This document shows, in pieces, positions 25,513-36,687 of a stretch of 64,000 bases of DNA. A program made the translations under genes and the position numbers. The stretch covers positions 62,001 through 126,000 of the forward strand of contig RCSZ01000025.1 of NCBI GenBank assembly GCA_014898425.1, given 5' to 3'. Every line of letters starts with the position of its first letter. The stretch's first letter is position 1. The DNA comes from Botryotinia globosa (Eukaryota; Ascomycota; Leotiomycetes; Helotiales; Sclerotiniaceae). The notes below the pieces were generated by a model. It saw only the letters and a program-made list of their open reading frames with translations, was not told where the DNA came from and searched no databases.

Positions 25513-27133
25513 TCGACCACGCGTAACATCTTTCTTTCGGCTTTCCTTCCTACACTCGGTCATAGTCCACACAATTGAGGGTTTCTCAACATCCCCGCCG
25601 TCTGTGCATACTGGGAGCATCGCTTTAGGACGTGGGGATCTTAAACTTTTTTGAATCTCACAAGGATCAGACAGATCCCTCCAAATTCAAACTCAACTTG
25701 CGCACTTTTCGCAAGCAATATGGTTTCTAGTGGGGTGGAAATGCCGATAAACAAGCGATAACAGCTTTGAAATGTACGAAATTTAGGCGGTCCAGAATCT
25801 TTTCGACTGGTGAAGCTGTACATGGTGGTCAATTTACGTCCTCTCGATGCATACATCCATGGCGCAAAGTTTTCTCGAATAAGGATTGATAGCGAATGCC
25901 GTGGCCAACTTCACCTGATCTTACAGGTCAGTGCCATCGGCGCCGAAGTCAAACTATCTTAGTTGGCTGAGATCGTAACGCCTGGAAGAATTAAGGCGTT
26001 CCGATTACCCATAGTGCATAATTGGTAGTCGAAAAGAACCGATCGGTTCTATGAGCTTTCATGGTGGGAGGTGAAGAATCTGCCGTGGCTTGCTTTCTCG
26101 GGATCGATCGAAATGCGGAAAAATAGAATCCGCAACTACTGGACTTTACTCGAGGTGGTTGATCGAGAATCAATGTTTCAATTATTGCTACGAAGAATTA
26201 CCGCAAAACTCAAATATGGCAGTACTAGATGGTGATGGTGACTTCAGTTCTACCAATAGTGCCCTTCCATTCAGAGTTTCAAGGTCGAGCGGAAGGTACT
26301 TGAGCAAAGCATCCGACGAATACCAAGTGAAGAAGAGAACCGGCGAGTGGTGGGCGCGAACTGGTGGAGAGTTGGTGAATGGGCGAGAGGGCATCAGGGG
26401 CGAGGATAGTAAAGGGTATATGGAAGAGGAGGTTGTAGAAGGTGGAATTGGGATTTGAGGATGGACTTGGGTCCGATGATAGGAGTCGGGCCAGAAGAGG
26501 GGCCTAGCGGAAGGACGGAAGGTTAAATGGGAGAAGCATTGCTTACAGATATTGGGTTGGGATTAATCGAGAATGGACGAGATGGGCTGGGTGGTGAAAT
26601 GAGACAGAGCAGAGGGACCAATATGTTTGATTTCAGAGGATGGATAAAGATAGCAAGGGATGATATATCTTGATGATGTACATCGGCCATGTGTGTACAT
26701 ATATCAAGTTGTTTCCAGAAAGGAAGAAAATGGTAGCTCAAAGGACCCTTGTCACCTTTGAGACCAGACCTAGCCTCTATTCCATGAATCAACTTTTCCT
26801 TGTGGAATGGTAATATATCATGAAGAAAAAATCTTTCTGCGTCTGATGCTTTAAGGATCACCCATTGATTTGTGGGTAGCTTTTACATCATTCACCAATC
26901 GTCATTTGCCATGTCCCCTAAAGCAGTCCCGGTCAAGCCAGTGTCAACAGTGCAGAGAACAAATCCGGTGCTTACATATTGGGAGTCAACTATAAGGATA
27001 GGTTCTTCCATTGAGTTGATTAAGGTTGCGTACAAAGTACAGCTCAAACATTTCAGAGAGGCACATTTGGCTTTTTGCAAAGCGACTTCACGACGAAAGA
27101 GTTACTTACATCGAGACAAGTCATTAAATCGTC

Positions 27134-27433
27134 ATGGTTTCCCATATTGCCATTGATTGTTCTGGTGAAGCAATTCCTGAAATCTTACAGATCCTGAAAG
27201 AACGTGCTAGGACTTCATGTCTTCAAATTGCTCAAATTAATCACGGGAAAATCGCTCCAGAAATAATCATAAGCTCTGCAACCTTCAGCTGCCCAGGCAA
27301 CGTGATATACGTAAAGTTTCTACATGAATGGGAGTCCCTTCCGCACGATCGTAGGCAGCTTCCTTGGAAGGCAAGATGGATCATTCATGGGTTTGAGATC
27401 GTACAGGCGAAATTGGTGGATTTCAATCTTTAA
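27134..27433 (+). CDS. Hypothetical 99-aa ORF or gene fragment
   Basis: This frame has protein-like composition (PEILQILKERARTSCLQIA; LPWKARWIIHGFEIVQAKL) and no competing frame on the other strand. I do not recognise it. It begins near a plus-strand frame at 26872-27156, with which it might have been joined before decay. It could be the last exon of a lost gene. Confidence 0.3.
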   Translation: MVSHIAIDCSGEAIPEILQILKERARTSCLQIAQINHGKIAPEIIISSATFSCPGNVIYVKFLHEWESLPHDRRQLPWKARWIIHGFEIVQAKLVDFNL

Positions 27434-27931
27434 CTGTCACCAGACAGGAAAGTGAAATCGCGACAAACTTCTTTTACAATGAGGCGCCTAACTGTTCAGT
27501 GTAAGGAAGATAAAGCTGATGCAGCCTGTCAATGGTAAAATTTCAAATGCGGGCAGTCTGATGAGAAAGGAGGTATTGGTAGTCTAGTTGTGGACGATAA
27601 GAAGAATGCAGAGAGGAGCAATCAAAAACGAGGAGTTGATGCAGAAATGCCACCCAAAAAATTCGACTTCACCCCTTTTTTCCCATTTTTAGTAGGGTGA
27701 TAAATCTGGATAGATGATGTTCTCTTACGCACAATCTTCACAACTCGCATTTGACCACATACTACTAGGTACTACCTAGGTAGGTACTGATAGTCGGCTT
27801 TCATCAACGGCCGGCTAGTTCCCAATCGGGAAAAAACGAATGTCCCCGGAAAGCGAATATATTGATATCTGAAATCTCCCCGCTTCATATGTATATCACA
27901 TCGTATTTATTATCTACAACATCATCATTCA

Positions 27932-28150
27932 TCACTCTCCTCACTCTCCTCACTCTCCTCACTCTCCTCACTCTCCTCACTCTCCTCACTCTCCTCACTC
28001 TCCTCACTCTCCTCACTCTCCTCACTCTCCTCACTCTCCTCACTCTCCTCACTCTCCTCACTCTCCTCACTCTCCTCACTCTCCTCACTCTCCTCACTCT
28101 CCTCACTCTCCTCACTCTCCTCACTCTCCTCACTCTCCTCACTCTCCTCA
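27932..28150. repeat. 9-bp microsatellite, about 24 copies of CTCCTCACT
   Basis: A perfect tandem array of a 9-mer. Because the unit is divisible by three, it stays open in frame on both strands (Leu/Thr on plus, Arg/Val on minus), which produces spurious ORFs of 120 and 88 codons. It lies 0.2 kb beyond the 3' end of the second membrane gene. Confidence 0.95.
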
Positions 28151-28354
28151 AAACATCATATTCAAAAATTCATGAAAGATCTAATACTCATAGAGACAAG
28201 TACCGCAATGGAATTCAGAGTTAACTTCCACAAATTTTGGCAAGATGTACTAGGTACTTCTTCCTTCGCTTCCCCAGACTTCCCCAGACTTCCCTTCTCT
28301 TCAATACAGTACAATCAACCAATAGAACCCATCCCCCCCCGTTCCCACACACCC

Positions 28355-30264
28355 CTACTCCTCAACCAACTTCCTCAAGTCATGAGCAAATTTCACCCGA
28401 ATCTCAACCCATGCCCTGACATCCTTCCCCCATTCCTGCAACTCTCCAATTCTCTTGCCTATTTTTTCTTGCTTGATTTTCTCCTTCCTAGCCATTTCCT
28501 CGTCCCCTTTTCCTTTGCGTCCACTCCCAAACCATCTTTTCCCTCCCGACTCTTCATCCTCTTCAATCCCAAATATTCTACCATTTTGTACCGCCTCATC
28601 ATTCTCGTGCCCATTCTCCACCTCTCCTTTCATCACCAACTTCCCCAAAAACTTTTCACTCGCCTCCATAACCGCATTCCACAGCTTCATATCCTTTTGT
28701 ACCATATCCTCAACTCTCTCTGTAAGTTCTCCAAGGTCAGAGATATTTATGATATCACCTATCAGAATTTCGAGGCTGTTTTTGAGGTTAGCAGATTGGT
28801 ATCGTTAACAGTGTTAGAATTTGTATCTTCAATAGATTTCCCAAAAAAGAGAGAAAGGGAGGGGCTTGGGGAAAAAACTCACTCTTTCAACTCCGCCGCC
28901 CTCTTCACCCTTTCCTCCTCTGTGTAAACTTCTGTCCACGCGCCCCACCCAAGCCAATTCCAAACAGTCCTCCTCTGTTGCTCATATTCCTCATTCGCCC
29001 TCTCCTTTGCATCCATTTTTTCTCTTTCCGCCACCGTTCCCACCATCTTCAATACTTTTGTCTGTCTGCCAATATTTTCCAGCAAGCGTAGAATCACCTC
29101 TGATTTTTTTGTTGCAGTGCGCGCTGATGATTTGAGATAGATGTCATGCGAAGTGCGATGCTTGACTATTTGAGAATAGGTGGAATGGGCTAGTGATTCG
29201 AATGTGCAGTAGCCTTTTTTCCCATACCCTACTCGTAGGAATGAGGATGGAGAAGGAGGTGCTTCTTCCCTTAACGGTGACCCCAGACCCGGTTCTGCAA
29301 GTGCATCTCCCGATTGCACAACCCCATCCAAAATCTTCTCCCACTTCCCCTCTAACTCTTCTACTTCCTTGGCTACATTTGTAGAATTTATGACCACGCG
29401 CATTAATTCCTCCGCCCAAGAATCACGATAGCGATGATATTCTTTCTGGAGCTGATTGATTTTTTGGTGGAAACTATCAAGCGAAGGGATTAGAATGGCG
29501 ACAGATTGATCTCGTAGAGCCAGACTGTTTCTATCGGAAATTATTTCAAGGGCGGTAGATATGCGGGCAGTGTAGAAGATGAGGTCGGTTAATGTGGGGG
29601 GTTCGCTTGTAGGCTCGGTTTGAGATTCGGTTTGTCGACTGAAGAAACCTTTCATTGCCGAGTTGGATTGTTTGGACCACGCTTCGTAGATGGCTTCATT
29701 TTGGAGAACGGGGATTAGTGGGATGGGGATTTGTGGCACATTTACTCTTTCCCCAAACAAACAAGCTTTTGGTGCCACAGAACAATTCACCACACGCAAA
29801 GCCAAGCTCAACACACTTACAATCATCCCCAGTATACCCGTAGCCATGGAGCAAATACGATAAATTAGACCACAGCAGATGTAGATGGAGAAGATCGCGA
29901 AGAGAGAGATCGCTAGGGAGATACAATGAAGAGTGAGAAACGTGCGGTACTTCTCGGGTAGTTCGCGGAAGATTGGTTCTAAGAGATCGAGATAACTGTG
30001 ATACTCGGCGGATAACATACTCCATGAAAATTTTGCGTTTTTCTGTGGTTGAGAAGCTGGAATTAGGGTTGCAACTGGAGCAAGAGGATGAGGAAGAGTG
30101 GAAGGGTCGAAGATCACACGATTATGAAGCGGACTTGAAATCGCATCTTGTGTATCGCTTGTATCGAGGGCAATGGAGGCATCTATTTCGGCGATCTGCT
30201 TTCTGTAAACTCGTTTTATTTCCAAGGAGGAAGATAATCTTCTTCTCAAGTAAGGAGGCGGCAT
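28355..30264 (-). CDS. Membrane/coiled-coil protein of unknown family, copy B
   Basis: Two exons, complement(join(28355..28775, 28883..30264)), encode 600 aa. The intron has a GTGAGT donor, a GCTAAC branch point and a CAG acceptor, in the same phase as copy A. Both first exons are exactly 1382 nt. The N-terminal DASIA motif is conserved (EIDASIA). Two membrane helices are likely near residues 109-131 (LAISLFAIFSIYICCGLIY) and 137-157. The helical domain carries ALEIISDRNSLALRDQS and WAEELMRVVINSTNVAKEVE (copy A: WAQKLFHVALQSQGIAGRVL). The C-terminal exon has the shared SEKFL and QEWGKDVRAW motifs. The proteins are clearly paralogous but diverged over most of their length, so the duplication is not recent. 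It is transcribed away from the J-protein gene at 31229. Function is unknown. Confidence 0.85.
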
Positions 30265-30679
30265 TGATTGATGGTTGATGCACGTTCCGCGGGGTTACTA
30301 CTGTAGAGGCTGTTTTTGCTTCGATGAAGGAGGTTGTCTATTGATAGTGAGATTGAATGAATAGTGAGTGATTAGTAGTAAATATTGAGAAGGAGGAATA
30401 ACGCTTCCATTCATCGCCCGTTAAACATATCATGCCACACATCTCATGTAAATTCCATTGGATACTCGTTCTTTCTCTTTCTGACCATATAAAAAAATCC
30501 CATAATTATACTCATCCAAGTCCCGTTGAAACTTCTTCGTTCACGATCCACTTGATTCACAACAACTAAAACATAAACCAAGACCGAAACCAATTGACCT
30601 AATCAGAATCATTCGAATCGATCAGAAGAAAATCTTTCAATTCTCTGTTTCCTATAGTCGCCTTATAACATATCACTGG

Positions 30680-30731
<52 letters not shown>

Positions 30732-30747
30732 ATAGTAGTAGTAGTAA

Positions 30748-30797
<50 letters not shown>

Positions 30798-31228
30798 ATA
30801 GTGGTAGCAATGATATTAATTTACGTCATAGTAACACCCCTTTGAGGGCTTTGGTGCTTGAACGTACGAGTCTTCGCCGAGTTATTTGATTGTTGGATGT
30901 ATATCATATGCACATTAAGCATCGAACACGATCAAACGGGGAACTTAGGTCCATCGCGATCTTCTACATTTGATGGATTTAGAACAAAGGAAATTTAAAC
31001 AATTCTCCTCTTTTCGAATGTCGTTTCCATACCAAGTGTTCTAAAGCCTTGGCTGGTTAAGATATGGAATGGAAATTCAATGAATTAACTAAAAAGAACA
31101 AAGAAAAGTTGAGACATTGTGTTGTATGAATCGAAAGTTTACGAACCATGGATCGTATATACAGCTTACCCATGTAATCTTCCTTCTCATCAAAGTATCT
31201 TCATCTTCATTTTCATTTCGACCCAATC
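30265..31228. promoter_or_regulatory. Shared divergent intergenic region, copy 2
   Basis: About 960 bp between the start codons of the second membrane gene and the second J-protein gene, so it must hold both promoters. It contains a trinucleotide repeat (30678-30808). I cannot identify a specific binding site. Confidence 0.5.
30678..30808. repeat. Trinucleotide repeat, (AGC)n then (AGT)n
   Basis: About 6 AGC units pass into about 35 AGT units with occasional AAT interruptions. It lies between the two promoters of the divergent pair, so length changes could alter promoter spacing. That effect is inference only. Confidence 0.95.
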
Positions 31229-34212
31229 ATGAGTTTCCTGAACTTCCCTAACGCTACACCGCGCCAACCACCCCAGAACACCTCCAGCCAACAGCCACCC
31301 CGTCAACACCAACACCATTATCACGACTGCACGAAAATCTCCAAATGCCATCCCCATTTCCACAACCTCGCACTCCCTTTCCTCCCTCAAGATCCTTCCT
31401 CCTCTTACTTTTCCTCCCTCTCCTACACTCAGTATGACTATTCCCTCGACGAAGAAATGAGTTTCGATCCAGACTATTCACAGTCAACAAATAACACATT
31501 GATCAAGAAACATTTTCGTACGCTCGCAAGGATTTTACATCCGGACAAATATGAGAGATATGTTAGGGATAATCCGCCGCCTAGAAAGTAAGCTTTTCTT
31601 CAGGGTTGTTTTTTTGCTTGTCCATCCCATTTGAGATGAGGGTGAAGATATCTGGATAGATCTCTATTGATCTATTCTCTCATCTGAGTTTCGTTCGGGA
31701 AGAAAAGACAGGCAGAGAAGGGAGTACTCTTCTTTACATATATGGGGAAGCCTCCAACCACCTGTGTGCTTGCGCTGCTCGCTCTGCTCGATTTCTATGT
31801 CTCATTTCATTTCAACTAATCCCTGCCCCTCAATCCAATCTAAGCTGATCCTCCCTCCCAAATCTAGCCCTCTACACCACATTCTCCCCTTCCTCGCTTC
31901 ACCCCCTCCCTACCACGAAACCCCCACCTTCTCCCCCACTCGCGCTCTCGCCCTCCTAACTCATGCTTACAAAACTCTCACAACGCCTTCCCTGCGAACC
32001 GGGCACCAAGAAACTTGTTCAGATTCAGATTTCGGCCCCCGCTTCGACTTTCAATTCAATACGAATCCAATTATAGAAAATGGATGGGTCACCATGTATG
32101 AAAGGGAAGTGAAAGGATGGGGTAGAAAACCTTGGTTTTGGGAATACGAATTTGGAGTTGGACGGACAGAGAGACTGATACTTGAGCAACCGGAAGACAT
32201 AGCGTGGAGCGAGCGACTCTTTGGCACTTTTGGATCTATTGGAAAAGAAAGAAGTGAAAACGATAGAAGCAGAATTGGTGCAAAAGGAGGAGATGGGATG
32301 GGTGTAGGGACTGAGGAGACCTTGGTAAATTTGGGACATTATTATATTGACAATTTTCTGCCAAGGGTCGTGACGGATTGGGTGTGGAAGATGTGTGAGA
32401 ATTGGAGAGAGGTACGTTCCTGGAGTGATTTGGAGCATTTCTGTTTATTATTATTTTTTCATTTGTTTGTTTTTTCTCCTGCTTCACATATTTCCTCTTT
32501 CTCTTCTACATCCAGTACAGTACAACTCTCCATATCATCTTAATCTATGCTAATACCCACCCCCTCTAGTTTCGCGGTTACGGCTTTCCCCATTCTCTCC
32601 CTCAATCTCCATCCACTCTCCGCAAAAAAACCCCCACTCGTGCCCGCTCCAACCCTACCGGGCCAACCCGAGGAGAATGGTATCCCCTACGTGAAGCACC
32701 TGGCCCCTTTGCTTCAAACTTACGTTTATTCAATTCTGCCGAATATGCTCGTCTGAATCATGGTTGGTATTCCTATTCTTCTTTGTGGTCAACTATCCCC
32801 ATTTCATCCCAATCTTATCCTCGTCCCAAATCCAAATCCAGTCCCCACGTTTGTTCTAACAACAATCGATACAGAAAGAGAAAAAGAAGGGGGGAAACAG
32901 ACAATGAGTCTTGGTCCACATTGCGAGGGGAGAATTTGGTGGGTTTGGATTCCTGCGTCTGCAGGGGGTACTGGTGAGTTTTTGGGGACCTTTTATTGTT
33001 TTTTCTTCTTGATTTTCTGCTATTTTGGATTGCGTGCTCTTGAGTTCTTGAGGTATTTTGGGGGGGTTGGTGTGTTCTTTTCATTAGGGTGGAAGGTGGA
33101 GTCTAAAAGTCTTGAGTTCTTGACTTCTCGATAACTTGCTTGGGTGGGCACATGTAAGCTTGCAAAATCGAAAGCGAAAGGGAAATGAGAGAAGTTTTCC
33201 TCTGGGTGAATGAATAGGTGGAGTAGTGAGAGGAGGATAATTCGTAGGATAGAATAGGTATTAGTAGTCCTAGTACTATACGGACACTTTCATATGGTCT
33301 TTGGATGAGAAGTATGGTGTGGGATTTGCATGAATTGGCTAATTCTTTTGTCTTGACATATAGTATCTGAATTGGGTATTGGTAGATTGGCTGGAAGTGG
33401 AGTGGATAGTTTACGTGGGAGGAGTTTAGCTGAGTATGTTTTCTTCACTTTTTCATCATCGAAAGGAGAATAAATTGAGTAAATCTCTATCTATTTATTC
33501 ATACTTTCCGTTTCTTCTCCCCCTCTTTCTTCTCCTCTTTATTCTCTTACGCCCGCCAATTATACTTCTATCACTTCCTCTCCGCTACTCTACTCACTCG
33601 CTCCCCAACTATTTCAACTAACTAAGCCTCAGACTTCCCTGGTCACACCGCTCCCACAATACGGACGTCTCGCTCCTTGTATCAGGAAAAGTAAACCCCA
33701 AAGAGGTCTTCCAACCACATGTCTTAAATAATCTGATGGGCGTCTTTCAAATTTTGGCTGGACTATGCATTTGGATAGTTACGTTTTCGATCATGAGAAT
33801 GGTCTGGAGAAGGGGTTTCGAGGGCGGTGGGGGAGGAGTTCGACCTCAAACGATAGGAAACGTGGGAAGAGAAGTGAACATGGGGGATAAGCGCAATCAG
33901 AAAGAAATCGAGTCTCAGATCGGAGGGGATTTCGGAACAGAAATGAATACGGCGAATAGACGTGTTGAGACTTATCCTCCGATTCCAACGAAGAACAATG
34001 CGGGTAGAGGGCTAGAGAGAGTGGCGAAGATGGCTGATACATGGGTTCAAACTCGAGTTGGAAGACCTCAGACTCAGAACCGACTTTCTACAATCGCTGC
34101 ATCATATTCTTATCCAAGTGACGAGAGTTGGGAGACTGTCCAGAGTTTGGAGACTAACCAGAGTTTGGAGACTGACCAGAGTTTGGAGACTGACCAGAGT
34201 CGCGAGATTTAG
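31229..34212 (+). CDS. J-domain protein with C-terminal membrane anchor, copy 2
   Basis: My model has six exons, join(31229..31587, 31868..32411, 32570..32762, 32875..32973, 33364..33433, 33633..34212), encoding 614 aa. HPD is at residues 104-106 (LHPDKYERY). Helix III follows intron 1 (ALLTHAYKTLTTPSLRTG). The Trp-rich region matches copy 1: GRKPWFWEYEFGVG, VNLGHYYIDNFLP, HCEGRIWWVWIP, SELGIGRLAGSGVDSL. A membrane helix lies near residues 456-478 (LAGLCIWIVTFSIMRMVW), followed by a longer hydrophilic tail ending in SLETDQ repeats. Shared introns have the same phase; the 70-nt exon and the 199-nt last intron even match copy 1 in length. The 112-bp intron at 32763-32874 is absent from copy 1. 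It has a CTAAC branch point and CAG acceptor but a weak GTTGGT donor; without it the frame breaks, so the alternative is a frameshift mutation. Confidence 0.8.
34146..34203 (+). repeat. 18-bp coding minisatellite in the J-protein tail
   Basis: Three to four copies of an 18-mer (GAGTTTGGAGACTGACCA type) encode the SLETDQ repeat at the extreme C terminus of J-protein copy 2. Copy 1 has an acidic Glu/Asp-rich tail instead. Confidence 0.85.
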
Positions 34213-34884
34213 TAGGGTGATGAGCGTGTCCAAGATTAAGAACAACTGATGCTACTTTATTCGAATGGCAATCATAGGGGTCATAGTAGTTATCGAAGGT
34301 GTAAAATTTGACCAATAGAAGTATTAGTTGCAGCAAATTACTCCCATATTCCTGAACGTGAATCGTATTCGTATTACTCTCTTGTCCTTCAAGTTAGCTT
34401 ATTTTATGTTGGACTGGGAAAGGGTGGTGTTGGGGGGTAGATGAAGCGGAGCGGGTAAGAATACTTTATGAAATATGGTAGAAACTATAGGGAGAGAGAG
34501 GGCCGATGAAGTAGGAGTTGTGGTAAAAGGAGGCGATGGTGACCCAGACAATCAGGTATGGCTCGCCAATCGTATTTTCAAAACCAACAGATGACGATTG
34601 TATCCTAGCAGCTGAGCTTGTTCTTTTCGTTTCTCCCGTTCGTTTTATTTTGCCCCTCATGACCCCAACTGAAAATTTGGGCAACGCGACCGACATACAT
34701 GCTATGTTTGCGAATAGGAAGAAATTTTGGCACGACGACCAAAGTTCTAAAGAGCAAAAGGCTGCCAAGAAGAAGGATTGAAAAACAATGAGATCCAAGA
34801 TCCAAGAGGCCAAGTACCAATCGCGATAAGTAGAACAAGCAATACACCCATTACATTTCGGACTCATAAGGTTAAGCTGCCTCT
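34213..34884. other. Intergenic, no confident gene
   Basis: Frames overlap on both strands (minus 34466-34867, plus 34536-34781). None shows a recognisable motif. The right part probably belongs to the upstream end of the pseudogene that follows. Confidence 0.4.
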
Positions 34885-35875
34885 GAGAATGTATTCTCTC
34901 CGTTTATCAATCAAACGAAAGATTGCGAGTCATTCTTCGCCAACAACGGTGAAAGTCACATCGCCGAAATTGACGACTCATAGGATGATCCTGAAACTTT
35001 CCTCACCCAGGAGACCCATTACAATCTCAAAAACCAGGCTACTATCTATATTTTGAATACTACATCCAGTAATGTCGCTGAAAGCTTCTTCGACTAGCGC
35101 TACTCCAGCTTGCAATGCGTTGGCATCATACTCGACTCAGAAGCCGCTGTCAAATCGGCCGCTGATTGTCTCCAAGTAGAGGCCTTTCATAAGCTGATTG
35201 ATGTCACCATTTTCCCCAACGCTGACCAACAGACCAAGTTTATTTTCGGCATCGGCAACATGAAAGCTATGAAAACTGACATTCTTCTCTTGTACCACCA
35301 GGAAGAGTCTAATTTTTTGTTGCTGATGTATTCACACCATTCTTTATTTGTCTTGCATACCGATCCAGGATGCAGATGATTTTTAAGACCCTCGGAAACG
35401 CTGTTCTTGAAATTCACGGTACCAATATCTGTCTAGTTGTTCATCGTTTTAGCTATGCCTCGCTTCGTTGGCATCTCATGTTGCCTCGAGTTACCTGACT
35501 AATTCCGAATTGAGATTGTTGAACTATTATTTCGAGCATCCATCCGTGAACCCAACTTCGATTCATTCTTGAGTGTGTAGCTGTTTCAATGAGAATACCG
35601 AGGTAGAGTTGAAAGCTCTTACCAAGTTCCATCATTATCACCAGATACACGGAAACTCCTCATGAAGATTTATCTTTATTCTTCAGGATGATGACGTCGA
35701 ACTTATCAAAAAGTATCAAGTCAAATGTCTCTTGGATGTTCTTAATCCCGCTCACAAATACTCCTCCGAATACACCTCAATTGATTCTTTCAAACTTCAA
35801 TCAATTAATTCCACTACTATCGTAAAGCTTACTGTAACAGCAATTACAGATCCTAAAAGCACTCGATTGGTTTAA
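34885..35875 (+). pseudogene. Decayed gene of unknown family
   Basis: One plus-strand frame reads as convincing protein broken by stops. From 34885 it gives SPFINQTKDCESFF, then a TAG, then TIYILNTTSSNVAESFFD, another TAG, and then a longer open stretch with GIILDSEAAVKSAADCLQ and DVTIFPNADQQTKFIFGIGN. A further protein-like stretch in another frame ends at 35875 (VKCLLDVLNPAHKYSSEYTS). Two of the stops are TAG, as expected when CAG mutates C-to-T. I do not recognise the family. It lies between J-protein copy 2 and the Pro/Gln-rich gene. Confidence 0.5.
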
Positions 35876-36687
35876 TCTAATTATTACTTTTCTAATTGTC
35901 TTGTTGAATCATTTAAGGTTGTGTATTTAGTTGAAGTAGCTCCGTAAACATTTCCCTCTTTTGTTAATCACATCAAATTAGAACAATCTTATCTTAGGTA
36001 GTATAAGAGGCGATTTATAATGAATCAAAAGAGATTTCTGAATCTACAGATATAAAATAGCACAATTATGTAAATATATGATTACACGATACATGGTTGA
36101 GATTGAATCCTCCCCCTTTCATTGATTCTTGGTATTAACAGTACTTTCGGCACTACTTTTCGAGTCTGAAGCGAGGATACAATAGGAGTATTTCCACCCC
36201 ACGTTAGACAGAGTACAAGCCACGCAACCTCTCTCAAAAGTGCATTAACCACAGTTAAGCTTCAAGCTCAATGAGAGCATACATTTTAGTCCCAGGAATC
36301 GTGGAAAGTAAGTACAAAGAGCACCAGCGACCTCGTTGCTATTTTTAGTCGCGAGGGGTCGAGAATAAGCTCGTTCCATTTCCAACTTCCTTCGAAGTTG
36401 AAATGGGACGAAACGAAACCGAGGCTTTTGTTTCTAGGAGACTCTATGAATGGGTTTGTTGTGATGATAGTCGGTTGCAATAGATATAGAGAAAAATGTC
36501 GGAAGCTCTCCGAAGTATTCTGAAACCTGTAATAAAGAATATGTTGCAGGAGATGTGGTGAGAGTTTAATACAATGTTTATAGATAAGTGGGTTAGTTAT
36601 CTTCTCATTGATTTTTCCTTTTGATTCATACTTTCTTACTGCTAGTCACACGTTATTCTTTGGTGCTCTCCGGATAAACAAACAATC
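35876..36687. other. Intergenic with one perfect-looking hairpin
   Basis: No gene seen. At about 36372-36411 an inverted repeat pairs TTCCATTTCCAACTTC with GAAGTTGAAATGGGAC around a CTTC loop. It may be a terminator-like or repeat-derived hairpin. Confidence 0.4.

Larger units (their letters stand above)
22301..27931. other. Gene-poor region of normal composition
   Basis: About 5.6 kb without a gene I can defend. Short frames overlap on both strands at 22973-23486, 24308-24806, 25093-25654, 25991-26458 and 26523-27433. Landmarks are G-rich direct repeats at 24615-24668 (GGGGCTCAATCAAGGT twice, then GGTGGG runs), TCCCA repeats at 24796-24817, and scattered AGGTAGGTACT words. The two least unlikely frames are listed separately. 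Confidence 0.5.

Noticed and set aside
27862..28224. Leu/Thr repeat ORF and its antisense Arg/Val ORF
   Set aside because: Both are products of the 9-bp microsatellite.
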